Notes: a model not told the origin generated them from the letters alone. Shown: positions 7,634 through 16,688, numbered from the stretch's first letter. The stretch: DNA of 64,000 nucleotides from Kutzneria chonburiensis (GCF_028622115.1 NZ_CP097263.1:3968001-4032000), one strand, 5' to 3'. Numbers and translations: made by a program.

Positions 7634-8647
7634 CTACGCCGTGCGGGCGGTGAGGAACCTGATCAGCTCGGACCACTCGCCGAGCACGGCGGGCGGCAGG
7701 GGCAAGGTGGCGAGGCAGTCGAGGGCGAGGGTGGCGTGGCGGCGGGCGTAGGCGAGGGTGGACTCGCCGGCGTGGGAGAGGTCGAGGGCGGCGACGACGG
7801 AGGCGAAGTCGCTGAGGGTGGGGACGGACTCCACGAGCAGGAGCTCGGTCAAATGCCTCGACGCCGGACCGGGATCGGCGAGCCCGAAGACGACCGGCAG
7901 GCACAGGCGGCGGGCGGCGATGTCGGTGCCGACGGGCTTGCCGGTGCAAGCCGGGTCGCCCCAGATGCCGAGCCAGTCGTCGATGGCCTGGAAGGCGAGG
8001 CCGAGGTGGAAGCCGCAGCGGCCGAGCTCGGCGGTGGAAGTGGGATCGGCGTCGGCGAGCACAGCGCCGATACGGCAAGAGGCGGCCAACAATGCGCCGG
8101 ACTTGGCGGCGGCCAGCTGTTCCCAATGGGCGACGGAAGGCTCGGGGCCGGTGTGCAGGTCCTCGGCCTGCCCCCAGCACAACCGGGTCATCGCGGCGGC
8201 GAGCTCGGACTGGGCGGCGGGGAGGCCGTCGAGGGTGGCGACGGCGGAAGCCAACAGGGCGTCGCCGGCGAGGAGGGTGACGGAGGTGCCGAACACGCGC
8301 CACGCGGCCAATCGGCCGCGGCGCTCCGGGTCGCCGTCCATGATGTCGTCGTGCAGCAAGGAAAACTCGTGCACGAGCTGCACGGCGGTGGCACCGGCGA
8401 CGGCCCGTTCCACACCGGAGCCGACGGATCGCGCAGCCAGGAACACGAGGGCCGGACGGAGCATCTTGCCCCGACGAGCGGCCATCGGAACGCCGTGGCG
8501 GTCGGTGAGCCCGCAGTGGTAGCCGGCGACGGCACGAAGGCGCGGGTGCAAGCCGCTGATGGCCCGGAAGATGGCGGGCGTGGTCAACGCCGCGGCCAAG
8601 GGCAAGATCCCGGCCCGCTGCTCCGGCTGCAGGGCGGTCATCACCAT
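7634..8647 (-). CDS. Polyprenyl synthetase family protein (isoprenyl diphosphate synthase)
   Basis: 337-aa trans-isoprenyl diphosphate synthase (PF00348). The first aspartate-rich motif is DDIMD in 'SLLHDDIMDGD'; the second is the variant 'AIDDWLGIWGD' rather than DDxxD. 'RRGKMLRPALVFLAA' and 'GATAVQLVHEFSLLHDD' are family hallmarks, and 'GIWGDPACTGKPVGTD' is typical of the actinomycete branch that includes polyprenyl transferases reported as family 2 encapsulin cargo. It makes prenyl diphosphates from IPP and an allylic primer; the product length is not predictable here. No good ribosome site precedes the ATG at 8647 or the one at 8641. The second overlaps the stop of a 23-codon ORF as TGATG, so coupling is possible. 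No encapsulin or terpene cyclase is adjacent. Confidence 0.87.
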   Translation of the reverse strand: MVMTALQPEQRAGILPLAAALTTPAIFRAISGLHPRLRAVAGYHCGLTDRHGVPMAARRGKMLRPALVFLAARSVGSGVERAVAGATAVQLVHEFSLLHDDIMDGDPERRGRLAAWRVFGTSVTLLAGDALLASAVATLDGLPAAQSELAAAMTRLCWGQAEDLHTGPEPSVAHWEQLAAAKSGALLAASCRIGAVLADADPTSTAELGRCGFHLGLAFQAIDDWLGIWGDPACTGKPVGTDIAARRLCLPVVFGLADPGPASRHLTELLLVESVPTLSDFASVVAALDLSHAGESTLAYARRHATLALDCLATLPLPPAVLGEWSELIRFLTARTA

Positions 8648-8712
8648 GCCGGATCGCGGACCACGGCGACGAACTCGTCGAGCAGCACGGCTCCACGTGA
8701 TTGTCCGGCCAT
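8641..8712 (-). CDS. Possible 23-residue leader ORF before the polyprenyl synthetase
   Basis: A short frame beginning MAGQSRGAVLLDEF and ending VVRDPAW starts at the ATG at 8712, 2 bases after a G-rich GGGGCGGGGGA tract. It stops at 8641-8643, where TGA shares its A with an in-frame ATG of the synthetase. The overlap suggests a coupled leader peptide. It could equally be chance or the tail of a lost gene. Too short for family recognition. Confidence 0.3.
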   Translation of the reverse strand: MAGQSRGAVLLDEFVAVVRDPAW

Positions 8713-8805
8713 TTCCCCCGCCCCACTTCGGTCGCACGCGAGTGATGCAGCGTGTCCCGTAACCGTGAGTACGGCAAGGAGGTGTTCCAAGGTCCGGCAC
8801 AACGG

Positions 8806-9963
8806 TCAGGACGAGCGCGTGACGGGCAACGCCAGTGCGGTGCCGGCGAGCATCAACGCGGTGCTGACGACGAGGGTAACGCGCAAGTCCAGGGTGCCCG
8901 ACAAGCCTCCGAGAAGTGCGCCGACGGGCTGGGTGCCGTAGACCAGGAACCGCCAACCGGCGTTGACGCGGGACACCTGGTCGGGGGCAACGAGAGTCTG
9001 GCGGAAGGTCTGCTGGTTGACGCCGTACAACGACGGCCCGACACCGCGAAAGACCTGGGAGAGCAAGGCCGGACCGACAACGAGGACAAAGCCGGCGAGC
9101 GACGACACGAGCATGCCGAGCACGAAGGTCCGGCCGGGGCCGAGGCGGCGTGTGACCGTGGGCGTGACGAGGGCACCGAGCATGCCGGCGACACCGGCGA
9201 CGGTCACCAAGACGCCGACCAGCCAAGGCGAAAAGCCCAGCACATGAATCAAATACAGCGCCAAGACGGTGTTCTGCATCTGACCGCCGAGCGCGCCGAG
9301 AGTGGCGGCGATCGTCACGGGCCGCAGCACGGGATGCGTGAAGGCGATGCGCAGCCCACCGAAGAGATCAGCCTTGTGCCGCACGGCGACGGGCACGCCG
9401 GGGACTGTGATCCGGAGCTTGCACAGGGCCGCGACCAGGAACGACGCGGCGTCGACGATCATGGCCAGCGGCGCGGCGAGCAGCGCGACGAGGCCGGTGC
9501 CGAGGGCCGACCCGGTCACATTGACGGTCGAGCTGGTCAGCATCAGGGCGCTGTTGGCCGACAGCAGTTGCTCACGCGGCACGAGCATGGGCGTGAACGA
9601 CTGTCCGGCAACGGCGTCGAACAGGGCGCATACGCCGGCCAGGACGACCACGACGTACAGCTGGGCCAGGCTGAGCACGCCGAACGCCGCAGCCAACGGA
9701 ACCGAGCCGATCAGCACCAGCTGACCGAGGTCGGCCAACACGAGGATTCGCTTGTACGGCAAGCGATCCACCCACACGCCGGCCGGCAGGCCGAGCACGA
9801 GGTGCGGCAGAAAGCCGGCCGCGCCGAGGATACCCATGTCGACCGGCGAAGCGTGCAGGGCAACCACCGCGACCAGCGGCAAAGCCACCGTCGTCACGCT
9901 GGATCCCAGTAGCGACACCGAGTTCCCGACGAACAGCCGGCGAAAGTCCCCCGTGAAGATCAT
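8806..9963 (-). CDS. MFS transporter (efflux type)
   Basis: 385-aa major facilitator superfamily protein. 'FRRLFVGNSVSLLGSSVTTVALPLVAV' is the typical first helix of the DHA/tetracycline-like exporters, followed by motif A-like 'LPAGVWVDRLPYKRILVLADL'. About 12 hydrophobic helices can be traced. It probably exports a small molecule by proton antiport; the substrate is unknown. It lies about 90 bp upstream of the polyprenyl synthetase start on the same strand, so the two may be cotranscribed. Confidence 0.88.
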   Translation of the reverse strand: MIFTGDFRRLFVGNSVSLLGSSVTTVALPLVAVVALHASPVDMGILGAAGFLPHLVLGLPAGVWVDRLPYKRILVLADLGQLVLIGSVPLAAAFGVLSLAQLYVVVVLAGVCALFDAVAGQSFTPMLVPREQLLSANSALMLTSSTVNVTGSALGTGLVALLAAPLAMIVDAASFLVAALCKLRITVPGVPVAVRHKADLFGGLRIAFTHPVLRPVTIAATLGALGGQMQNTVLALYLIHVLGFSPWLVGVLVTVAGVAGMLGALVTPTVTRRLGPGRTFVLGMLVSSLAGFVLVVGPALLSQVFRGVGPSLYGVNQQTFRQTLVAPDQVSRVNAGWRFLVYGTQPVGALLGGLSGTLDLRVTLVVSTALMLAGTALALPVTRSS

Positions 9964-10025
9964 GGCCTCGACGGTAGAGCAGACGGACCCGCTTCAAGCG
10001 GGTCCGCTGCTCTCAGCGGAACGGG

Positions 10026-13000
10026 TCAGATGTTGCGTCGGTACTGACCGCCGACCTCGAAGAACGCCTCGGTGATCTGGCCGAGGGTGCACACCCGGGC
10101 GGCGTCCATGAGCACGGCGAAGACATTCTCGCCGGTGGTGGCGGCGGTGCGCAGCCGGGCCAGCGCGTCGGCGGCGTCGGAGCGGTGCCGGTGCTGGAAG
10201 TCCAGGGTCCGGTCGACCTGGGACTCCTTCTCCTGCTCGGTGGCACGGGCCAGCTCGATCTCCACCGGCCCCTCGTCGACCTGCGGCGCGAGGAAGGTGT
10301 TCACACCGATCAGCGGCAGCGTGCCGTTGTGCTTGCGCTGCTCGTACAGCATCGACTCGTCCTGGATCCGGCCACGCTGGTAGCCGGTCTCCATGGCGCC
10401 GAGCACGCCACCGCGCTCGGAGATCCGGTCGAACTCGGCCAGCACGGCCTCCTCGACCAGGTCGGTCAGCTCGTCGATGACGAACGAACCCTGCAACGGG
10501 TTCTCGTTCATCGACAGGCCCCACTCCTTGTTGATGATCAGCTGGATGGCCATGGCCCGACGCACCGAGCTCTCCGTCGGGGTGGTGACGGCCTCGTCAT
10601 AGGCGTTGGTGTGCAAGCTGTTGCAGTTGTCGTACAGCGCGCACAGGGCCTGCAGCGTGGTGCGGATGTCGTTGAAGTTCATCTCCTGCGCGTGCAGCGA
10701 CCGCCCCGAGGTCTGCACGTGGTACTTGAACTTCTGCGACCGCTCGTTGGCCCCGTAGCGGTCCCGCATGGCCACCGCCCAGATCCGCCGGGCCACCCGG
10801 CCGATCACGCTGTACTCGGCGTCCATCCCGTTGGAGAAGAAGAACGACAGGTTGGCCGCGAAGTCGTCGATGCTCATGCCGCGGGCCAGGTAGGACTCGA
10901 CGTAGGTGAACCCGTTGGCCAGCGTGAAGGCCAGCTGGCTGATCGGGTTGGCCCCGGCCTCGGCGATGTGGTAGCCGGAGATCGACACCGAGTAGAAGTT
11001 GCGCACCTTGTTGGCGATGAACCATTCCTGGATGTCGGCCATCATGCGCAGGCTGAACTCGGTGGAGAAGATGCAGGTGTTCTGGCCCTGGTCCTCCTTG
11101 AGGATGTCGGCCTGCACCGTGCCGCGCACGTTGGCCAGCGCCCACGCCCGCAGCTCGGCCGACTCCTGCGCGTCGGGCTCACGGTCGTGCTCGGCCCGGA
11201 ACGCCTCGACCCGCTGGTCGATCGCGGTGTTGAGGAAGTACGCCAGGATCGTCGGGGCCGGGCCGTTGATCGTCATCGACACCGAGGTGGTCGGCGAGGT
11301 GAGGTCGAAGCCGTCGTAGAGGGCCTTCATGTCCTCCAGCGACGCGATGGACACGCCGGAGGTGCCGATCTTGCCGTAGACGTCCGGCGGGGTGTCGGGG
11401 TCGCGGCCGTAGAGGGTGACGGAGTCGAAGGCGGTGGACAGGCGGGTCGCCGCCGAGCCCTCGGACAGCAGCTTGAACCGCTTGTTGGTACGGAACGCGT
11501 CGCCCTCGCCGGCGAACATCCGGGCCGGGTCCTCCCCGTCCCGCTTGAACGGGAAAACGCCTGCCGTGTAAGGGAAGCGACCGGGCAGGTTCTCGTTGCG
11601 CAGCCAGCGCAGCAGGGTGCCCTCGTCGTCGAACCGCGGCAGGCTGACCCGGCGCACCTTGTTGCCGGACAGCGTCTCCCGGGTCAGCTCGGTGCGGATC
11701 TCCTTGTCCCGCACCCGGAACACCAGCTCGTCGCCGGAGTACTGCTCGACCGTGCGCGGCCAGTCGGCCAGCAGGTCGGCGCTGTCCCGGTCCACCTTGC
11801 GCTCGCTGGCCTCCACCAGCTCGGAAAGGTCCGAAGTGGACTTTCCGGCGGCGTCCAAGGCTTTCTGCGCCTGTACGAGATGCGTGTGCGCGCGGACGGC
11901 CTCGACCTGCTCGCCGGTCCGCTTGTGGTACGTGCGAACGGTGTCGGCGATGTCGGAAAGGTAGCGGGCCCGAGCCGCCGGCACGATGGTGGACGCCGAG
12001 GTCGACACCTTGCCCTCGACCACCGGCAGCACACCGTGCTCGAAACCCAACTCCGCCAATAGATGCTGGTACAGCGCGGTGACGCCGTCGTCGTTGAAGG
12101 TGGCGGCGCTGGTGCCGAAGACCGGCATGTCCTGCCACGTCGAGCCGAACGCCTCGCGGTTGCGCACCAGCTGGCGGGCCACGTCCCGGCGGGCGTCCTC
12201 GGCCCCACGGCGCTCGAACTTGTTGATCGCCACCGCGTCGGCGAAGTCCAGCATGTCGATCTTCTCCAGCTGTGACGCGGCGCCGAACTCCGGCGTCATC
12301 ACGTACAGCGAGTGGTCGACGAAGGGCACGATCGCGGCGTCGCCCTGGCCGATGCCCGGCGTCTCCACGACGATCAGGTCGGCGCCGGCGGCCTTGCAGG
12401 CCAGGATGGCGTCGGCCAGGCCGTCCGGCACCTCGGCGCCGGCCCGGCGCGTTGCCATGGAACGGAAGAAGACCCGCTCACGGTCCAGGCAGTTCATCCG
12501 AATCCGGTCGCCCAGCAGCGCGCCGCCGCCGCGCCGCCGTGACGGGTCGACGGCCAGCACCGCGATGTGCAGCTTGTCCTGCTGGTCGAGGCGGAACCGG
12601 CGGACCATCTCGTCGGTCAGCGAGGACTTGCCGGAGCCGCCGGTGCCGGTGATGCCCAGCACGGGCACCCGCCGGTCGCCGACCGCGTCGGCCATGGCCG
12701 CCCGCAGCTGGTCGGACAGCTTGCCGGCCTCGATCACCGTGATGGCCCGGGACAGCGCGTCCTGCGCGCCGGTGAACAGGCCGTCCCAGCTGGCCGGGAC
12801 GGTCTCGGACAGGTCGGTGTCGCAGGACTCGACCATGGTGTTGATCATCTGGGCCAGGCCCATGTGCTGGCCGTCGGCCGGCGAGAAGATGCGGGCCACG
12901 CCCCGCGAGTGCAGCAGCTCGATCTCCCGCGGCACGATCACGCCGCCCCCGCCGCCGTACACCTTGACGTGCCCGGCGCCGCGCTCGCGCAGCAGCTCCA

Positions 13001-13253
13001 CCAGGTACGTGAAGTACTCGACGTGCCCGCCCTGGTAGGCGCTGATCGCGACGCCCTGCGCGTCCTCCTGGATCGCCGCGGTGACGACCTCGTCCACCGA
13101 CCGGTTGTGGCCCAGGTGGATCACCTCGGCGCCCTGCGACTGGAGGATGCGCCGCATGATGTTGATCGCGGCGTCGTGCCCGTCGAACAGGCTGGCGGCG
13201 GTGATGAACCGGACCGGGTTGCTCGGCTTGTGGAGAGCAGCGGTTCCGCTCAT
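10026..13253 (-). CDS. icmF: Fused isobutyryl-CoA mutase IcmF
   Basis: 1075-aa adenosylcobalamin-dependent acyl-CoA mutase with its G-protein chaperone built in. Order: B12-binding domain (about residues 10-150) with the DxH motif 'FDGHDAA', His26 being the expected lower cobalt ligand; a MeaB-like GTPase with P-loop 'GITGTGGSGKSSLTD' and 'DPSRRRGGGALLGDR'; then the TIM-barrel mutase domain from about residue 560, with 'YGKIGTSGVSIASLEDM', 'SISGYHIAEAGANP' and 'RMMADIQEWF'. This order defines IcmF, which interconverts isobutyryl-CoA and n-butyryl-CoA and in some members pivalyl-CoA/isovaleryl-CoA. The fused GTPase guards cofactor loading. It would connect valine and butyrate metabolism and supply polyketide starter or extender units. 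Start ATG 13253 follows GAGGAG. Confidence 0.95.
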   Translation of the reverse strand: MSGTAALHKPSNPVRFITAASLFDGHDAAINIMRRILQSQGAEVIHLGHNRSVDEVVTAAIQEDAQGVAISAYQGGHVEYFTYLVELLRERGAGHVKVYGGGGGVIVPREIELLHSRGVARIFSPADGQHMGLAQMINTMVESCDTDLSETVPASWDGLFTGAQDALSRAITVIEAGKLSDQLRAAMADAVGDRRVPVLGITGTGGSGKSSLTDEMVRRFRLDQQDKLHIAVLAVDPSRRRGGGALLGDRIRMNCLDRERVFFRSMATRRAGAEVPDGLADAILACKAAGADLIVVETPGIGQGDAAIVPFVDHSLYVMTPEFGAASQLEKIDMLDFADAVAINKFERRGAEDARRDVARQLVRNREAFGSTWQDMPVFGTSAATFNDDGVTALYQHLLAELGFEHGVLPVVEGKVSTSASTIVPAARARYLSDIADTVRTYHKRTGEQVEAVRAHTHLVQAQKALDAAGKSTSDLSELVEASERKVDRDSADLLADWPRTVEQYSGDELVFRVRDKEIRTELTRETLSGNKVRRVSLPRFDDEGTLLRWLRNENLPGRFPYTAGVFPFKRDGEDPARMFAGEGDAFRTNKRFKLLSEGSAATRLSTAFDSVTLYGRDPDTPPDVYGKIGTSGVSIASLEDMKALYDGFDLTSPTTSVSMTINGPAPTILAYFLNTAIDQRVEAFRAEHDREPDAQESAELRAWALANVRGTVQADILKEDQGQNTCIFSTEFSLRMMADIQEWFIANKVRNFYSVSISGYHIAEAGANPISQLAFTLANGFTYVESYLARGMSIDDFAANLSFFFSNGMDAEYSVIGRVARRIWAVAMRDRYGANERSQKFKYHVQTSGRSLHAQEMNFNDIRTTLQALCALYDNCNSLHTNAYDEAVTTPTESSVRRAMAIQLIINKEWGLSMNENPLQGSFVIDELTDLVEEAVLAEFDRISERGGVLGAMETGYQRGRIQDESMLYEQRKHNGTLPLIGVNTFLAPQVDEGPVEIELARATEQEKESQVDRTLDFQHRHRSDAADALARLRTAATTGENVFAVLMDAARVCTLGQITEAFFEVGGQYRRNI

Positions 13254-13509
13254 GGCGACTCCTCGGGGTGACCTCCTAAATACTTTGCCTTCCTACTATC
13301 GGGAGTGCAACTAATCGGCGGGGAGGCTTCGCTCACACGCCTCCCGAAAACCGGACTCGACCGGCGGAAACGACAGATCAGGTTAACGGCGTTCAGCCAT
13401 TCGGCGACCAGCGACGATCAGCCCTGTTGGCGCGCGCTACCCGCAAGTAGGGTCCCACTCCGGGTGCCGCCACACCTCACCCGCTCACATCAGGACTGAG
13501 GAGATCCCT

Positions 13510-14538
13510 ATGCGCGTGAGCAAGGTCGTGGTCGCGGTGCTGGCGCTGGCGGGGCTGACCGCCGGGACGGCGAGCGCCGACGGGACCGGGTCGCTGCGGC
13601 TGTCCGAGGCCACCACCGTCGGCATCCACAACACCTACGACACCGCCGCGTACCAGTACCTGGCGCAGTCGCTGGACGCCGGCGCGAACCTGGTCGAGCT
13701 GGACGCCTGGTTCAACGTCTTCACGCACAAGTGGAACGTCAGCCACAGCAACCCGATCGGCAGCGACAACAACTGCGTGCAGGCCAAGTCGCCGACCGCC
13801 AACCTGTACGGCGGCACGCGCAACCAGAACCTCAACGACTGCCTCGACGACATCAACGTGTGGCTGGGCAACCACCCCGGCGCCGGGCCGCTGACCGTCA
13901 AGATCGAGCTCAAGGCCGGGTTCGCCGGCAACATCGGGATGGGCCCGGACACCCTCGACAGCTACGTGCACAACAGCCTTGGCAGCCGGGTGTTCCGGCC
14001 GATCGACCTGCTCGGCTCGTACCCGACGCTGGACGACGCGGCCAAGGCGAACAACTGGCCGACCCGGGCGGCGATGGCCGGCAAGGTCATGGTGGAGATC
14101 ATTCCCGGCACGGTCGAGGAGCAGAACCCGACCGACCACCTGTGGACCGACGTCGAGTACGCCCAGTACATGAAGGGCCTGGCCGCGGCCGGCAACCTTG
14201 CCCAGGCACAGATCTTCCCGGCCGTCCACAACGCGGCGTCCGGCGACCCGCGCACCCGGTACAGCGACACGTCGCTGCGCCCGTGGTTCGTGGTGTTCGA
14301 CGGCGACGCCAGCGGCTACATCGACGGCGGCATCGACACCTCGTTCTACGTGAACAACCACTACTTCCTGATCATGACCGACGCGGAGAACGTCAAGCCG
14401 GCCATCGACGACGTGAACCCGACCGTGCAGCAGGCCCAGGACCGGGTCGCACTGATGGCGAGCAAGGGCGCCAGCGTGGTCGGCACCGACTGGCGGCAGC
14501 TGACCACCGTGCTCCCCGAGGTGCTCCCCCGCGGCTGA
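13510..14538 (+). CDS. Secreted Ca2+-dependent phosphatidylinositol phospholipase C
   Basis: 342-aa exported enzyme of the bacterial Ca2+-dependent PI-PLC group (PF16670). A Sec signal peptide is obvious (MRVSKVVVAVLALAGLTAG, cleavage near ASA-DG). The TIM-barrel active site shows 'GIHNTYD' with His40, 'LVELDAWF' with the metal-binding Glu and Asp, and 'WNVSHSNP' with His79. Like the eukaryotic enzymes, it would use Ca2+ and two histidines to cleave phosphatidylinositol into diacylglycerol and inositol phosphate, acting outside the cell. 'GGTRNQNLNDCLDDINVWL' and 'GPLTVKIELKAGF' also match the family. GAGGAG upstream of the ATG at 13510. It stands alone between convergent or divergent neighbours. 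The 256 bp before it contain no other gene. Confidence 0.88.
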   Translation: MRVSKVVVAVLALAGLTAGTASADGTGSLRLSEATTVGIHNTYDTAAYQYLAQSLDAGANLVELDAWFNVFTHKWNVSHSNPIGSDNNCVQAKSPTANLYGGTRNQNLNDCLDDINVWLGNHPGAGPLTVKIELKAGFAGNIGMGPDTLDSYVHNSLGSRVFRPIDLLGSYPTLDDAAKANNWPTRAAMAGKVMVEIIPGTVEEQNPTDHLWTDVEYAQYMKGLAAAGNLAQAQIFPAVHNAASGDPRTRYSDTSLRPWFVVFDGDASGYIDGGIDTSFYVNNHYFLIMTDAENVKPAIDDVNPTVQQAQDRVALMASKGASVVGTDWRQLTTVLPEVLPRG

Positions 14539-14546
14539 TTTTGTGT

Positions 14547-14595
14547 CACATGCGGTCCGTACTTGCCTCCAGGAGGCAAGTACGGACCGCATGTG
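14547..14595. terminator. 49-bp perfect inverted repeat between convergent genes
   Basis: Arms 14547-14570 and 14572-14595 are perfect 24-bp complements around a single central base. It sits between the convergent PI-PLC and TetR stops, so a bidirectional terminator is the simplest role. The stem is unusually long and has no U-run. Its outer 13 bases (CACATGCGGTCCG) recur at 22732-22744 in another convergent spacer. Confidence 0.75.
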
Positions 14596-14605
14596 CCGAA
14601 TAATC

Positions 14606-15253
14606 TCAGGGGGCGGCGAGGGTGGTGGCCCAGAGGGTGCCTAGCCAGGTGGCGTAGCGGTCGTCGGACCAGCCCTGGCGTACGACGAGGGTGCGCCACA
14701 GGGTGCCGTCGGTCATGGCGAACAGCACGTCACGGCACTCCTCCTCCGACACCGCCAACTGCCCGGTCTCCTTGGCCCGCAAGGCATGCACGCCCATGGC
14801 CGCGAATCGGGCGGCGTCGATCCCCTCGAGGAACACGGCGACGGCCGGCTCGGACTCGGCGGCGGTTTCAACGGCGAGGCGCAGCCCGGCGGTCCGCCGC
14901 ATGACCACGGTGTTGACCGCGGCGAACAGGCGTAGCCGCGTCGGCAGGTCGGGTTCGGCGAACACGGCTTGCAGCTCGGGCCGTTCGAGCAGGTGGACGT
15001 CCTGCTCGTCGCCGCCGACGGCGATGTCCCAGGCCCGGTACAGCAGGGTCGGCTTGTTCCGGAAGGTCGCGTAGACGGTCTCCGCGGCGACCCCGGCCGT
15101 CCGCGCGATCTCGGCGATCGTGGTGCCGCCGTAGCCCCTGACCTCGAACGATTCCCGCGCGGCGGCGAGGATCCGCGCGCGGTTCTCCGCGGCCTGCTCG
15201 CGGCGGCGGCTGGCGTCGTAGCGCCTCTTGACATCGCCCAAGGTTGGATACAC
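14606..15253 (-). CDS. TetR-family transcriptional regulator
   Basis: About 215 aa. The N-terminal HTH reads 'RARILAAARESFEVRGYG', 'TTIAEIARTAGVAAETVYATF' and 'NKPTLLYRAWD', the standard TetR DNA-binding domain. The C-terminal ligand domain is not recognisable to subfamily. The frame extends upstream into the divergent gene, but the TetR domain starts near GTG codons at 15253 and 15259. A TATATC -10-like element 7 bases before the 15259 GTG would suit a leaderless transcript, so the exact start is uncertain. It diverges from an NTF2-like/cupin pair over a gap of about 40 bp and is the likely regulator of that pair. Confidence 0.87.
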   Translation of the reverse strand: MYPTLGDVKRRYDASRRREQAAENRARILAAARESFEVRGYGGTTIAEIARTAGVAAETVYATFRNKPTLLYRAWDIAVGGDEQDVHLLERPELQAVFAEPDLPTRLRLFAAVNTVVMRRTAGLRLAVETAAESEPAVAVFLEGIDAARFAAMGVHALRAKETGQLAVSEEECRDVLFAMTDGTLWRTLVVRQGWSDDRYATWLGTLWATTLAAP

Positions 15254-15295
15254 CCTCACCGTATTGGATATAGCTCGACTGTATCGGAGGTTGCC

Positions 15296-15697
15296 ATGGT
15301 AACCGAAGAGTTCCTCGCCGAGATGCTGCCGCGGCAGCTCGCCGCCGAGCAGGCGCTGTGCCGTGGCGACGCCGAACCCCGCGGCCAGACCTGGTCGCAT
15401 GCCGATCCGGTGACGGTGTTCGGCGCGTCGAAGGCGCCGGTGCGACGGGGCTGGGACGAGGTCAGCGGCCTGTTCAAGGAGGTGGCGGCCAGCTTCTCCG
15501 GCCTGGACGCCTACGAGTTCGAGCTGGTCGCCGCCGGGGCGAGCGGCGATCTCGCCTACACGGTCGGCTTCGAGCACAAGACCGCCGTGATCAACGGCAG
15601 GACCGTCACGTACACGCTGCGCGTCACCCACGTCTACCGGCGCGAGGACGGCGTGTGGCAGACGGTCCACCGCCACGGCGACCACGTCGAGTCATGA
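15296..15697 (+). CDS. NTF2-like (SnoaL/DUF4440) protein
   Basis: 133-aa small alpha+beta protein. 'EFLAEMLPRQLAAEQALCRGD' followed by 'DPVTVFGASKAPVRRGWDEVSGLF', 'YTVGFEHKT', 'TLRVTHVYRREDGVWQTVHRHGDHVE' matches the NTF2-like fold used by SnoaL cyclases, ketosteroid isomerase-like proteins and many stress proteins. The function is not fixed by the fold. Ribosome site CGGAGG at 15285-15290. The stop overlaps the next gene's ATG (ATGA), and the pair is divergent from the TetR regulator. Confidence 0.75.
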   Translation: MVTEEFLAEMLPRQLAAEQALCRGDAEPRGQTWSHADPVTVFGASKAPVRRGWDEVSGLFKEVAASFSGLDAYEFELVAAGASGDLAYTVGFEHKTAVINGRTVTYTLRVTHVYRREDGVWQTVHRHGDHVES

Positions 15698-16152
15698 CCG
15701 CGACCACGGTCGGCGCCGCCGAGGGAACACCGATCATCCTGCCGGCCAGGGGTTACGGCCTGGTCAAACTGGGCGCCGCCGACACCGCAGGGAGCCTGTC
15801 GGCCTTCGAGCTCGTCTTCGAGCCGGGCGAAGGCCCGGGCGAGCACGTGCACACCCGCGACCACGAGCTCTGGTACGTGCTCGACGGCGACTTCCGTTTC
15901 CTGCTGGGCCAAGAGCTGGTGCACCAGTCCACCGGCGGCCTCGCCTTCGGCCCGCGCGGCACCCCGCACACCTTCCAGAACATCGGCGACACGCCGGGAC
16001 GGCTGCTGGTGATCACCGCGCCGGCCGGGCTCGAGGGCTTCTTCCTCGAGTACGACCGCCGCGCCGACGGCCCGTACGACATGGACGCGCTGGCCGCGGC
16101 GGCAGAAGTCGGCGGGCTCGACTTCGTCGGCCCGCCGCTGCGCCTGCGCTGA
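15694..16152 (+). CDS. Cupin-domain protein
   Basis: 152-aa cupin. Motif 1 'PGEGPGEHVHTRDHELWYVLDG' supplies two His and one Glu, motif 2 'GLAFGPRGTPHTFQNIGD' the third His, so a metal-binding site is likely. The C-terminal extension 'GLEGFFLEYDRRADGPYD' is typical of quercetin dioxygenase-like cupins annotated in actinomycetes. Coupled by ATGA to the NTF2-like gene, and the two probably act together under the divergent TetR protein. The substrate is unknown. Confidence 0.8.
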   Translation: MTATTVGAAEGTPIILPARGYGLVKLGAADTAGSLSAFELVFEPGEGPGEHVHTRDHELWYVLDGDFRFLLGQELVHQSTGGLAFGPRGTPHTFQNIGDTPGRLLVITAPAGLEGFFLEYDRRADGPYDMDALAAAAEVGGLDFVGPPLRLR

Positions 16153-16623
16153 CTACTTGCGGGTGTTGGCCTTACGGAACGACCGCCGCAGCTGGATGAT
16201 CCGGCCGTAGCCCGGGATCGCGACCAGCAGCACGCCGCAGATCGCCGCCAGCAGCAGGGCGACGCCGAGCGGGAACTCGCCGCCCCAGCCGAAGAAGTAG
16301 ATCGTCACGTAGCTGTTGTTCTGCACGATGAAGACGAGCAGCAGCAAGAGGACCACGGCGGCGACGATGATGCCGGTCCACAGGCCGCTGATCCGGGTGT
16401 GCTTGATGCGCACGGGCGCGGCGCTGGGCTGCTCGGGCTCGACGACCGCGCCGCCACCGGGCACGGCCCCGCCCGGCACCGCCGGGACGGCCGGCGCCTC
16501 GGGCGCGCCGGGCATCGCCCCGGCATCGATCCCCGTCTCGGCGTCCCGCATCGGCGGCACCGCCGGCTTGTCACGTTCGGCGGCGCCACCGGTCGACTTG
16601 GCGCTGTGGGACGGCTCGGTCAT
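16153..16623 (-). CDS. LapA-domain membrane protein
   Basis: 156-aa protein with a Pro/Ala/Gly-rich cytoplasmic N-terminus (residues 1-80) and a C-terminal LapA (DUF1049) unit. Two membrane helices, 'GIIVAAVVLLLLLVFIVQ' and 'FPLGVALLLAAICGVLLVA', are joined by 'NNSYVTIYFFGWGGE', and a basic tail follows. In enterobacteria LapA helps regulate lipopolysaccharide synthesis; in actinomycetes the role is unknown. Start ATG 16623 has GAGGAGG 8 bases upstream. Its stop directly follows the cupin stop on the other strand. Confidence 0.8.
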   Translation of the reverse strand: MTEPSHSAKSTGGAAERDKPAVPPMRDAETGIDAGAMPGAPEAPAVPAVPGGAVPGGGAVVEPEQPSAAPVRIKHTRISGLWTGIIVAAVVLLLLLVFIVQNNSYVTIYFFGWGGEFPLGVALLLAAICGVLLVAIPGYGRIIQLRRSFRKANTRK

Positions 16624-16688
16624 GGGTCCACCTCCTCGCCGGAGTGTTCCCCATTGTGGTGGCCGCGAACCGGCGACGCGCGGCGACG

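Noticed and set aside
10185-12062. 625-codon plus-strand frame opposite icmF
   Set aside because: Composition typical of an antisense shadow. IcmF domains are continuous on the minus strand.
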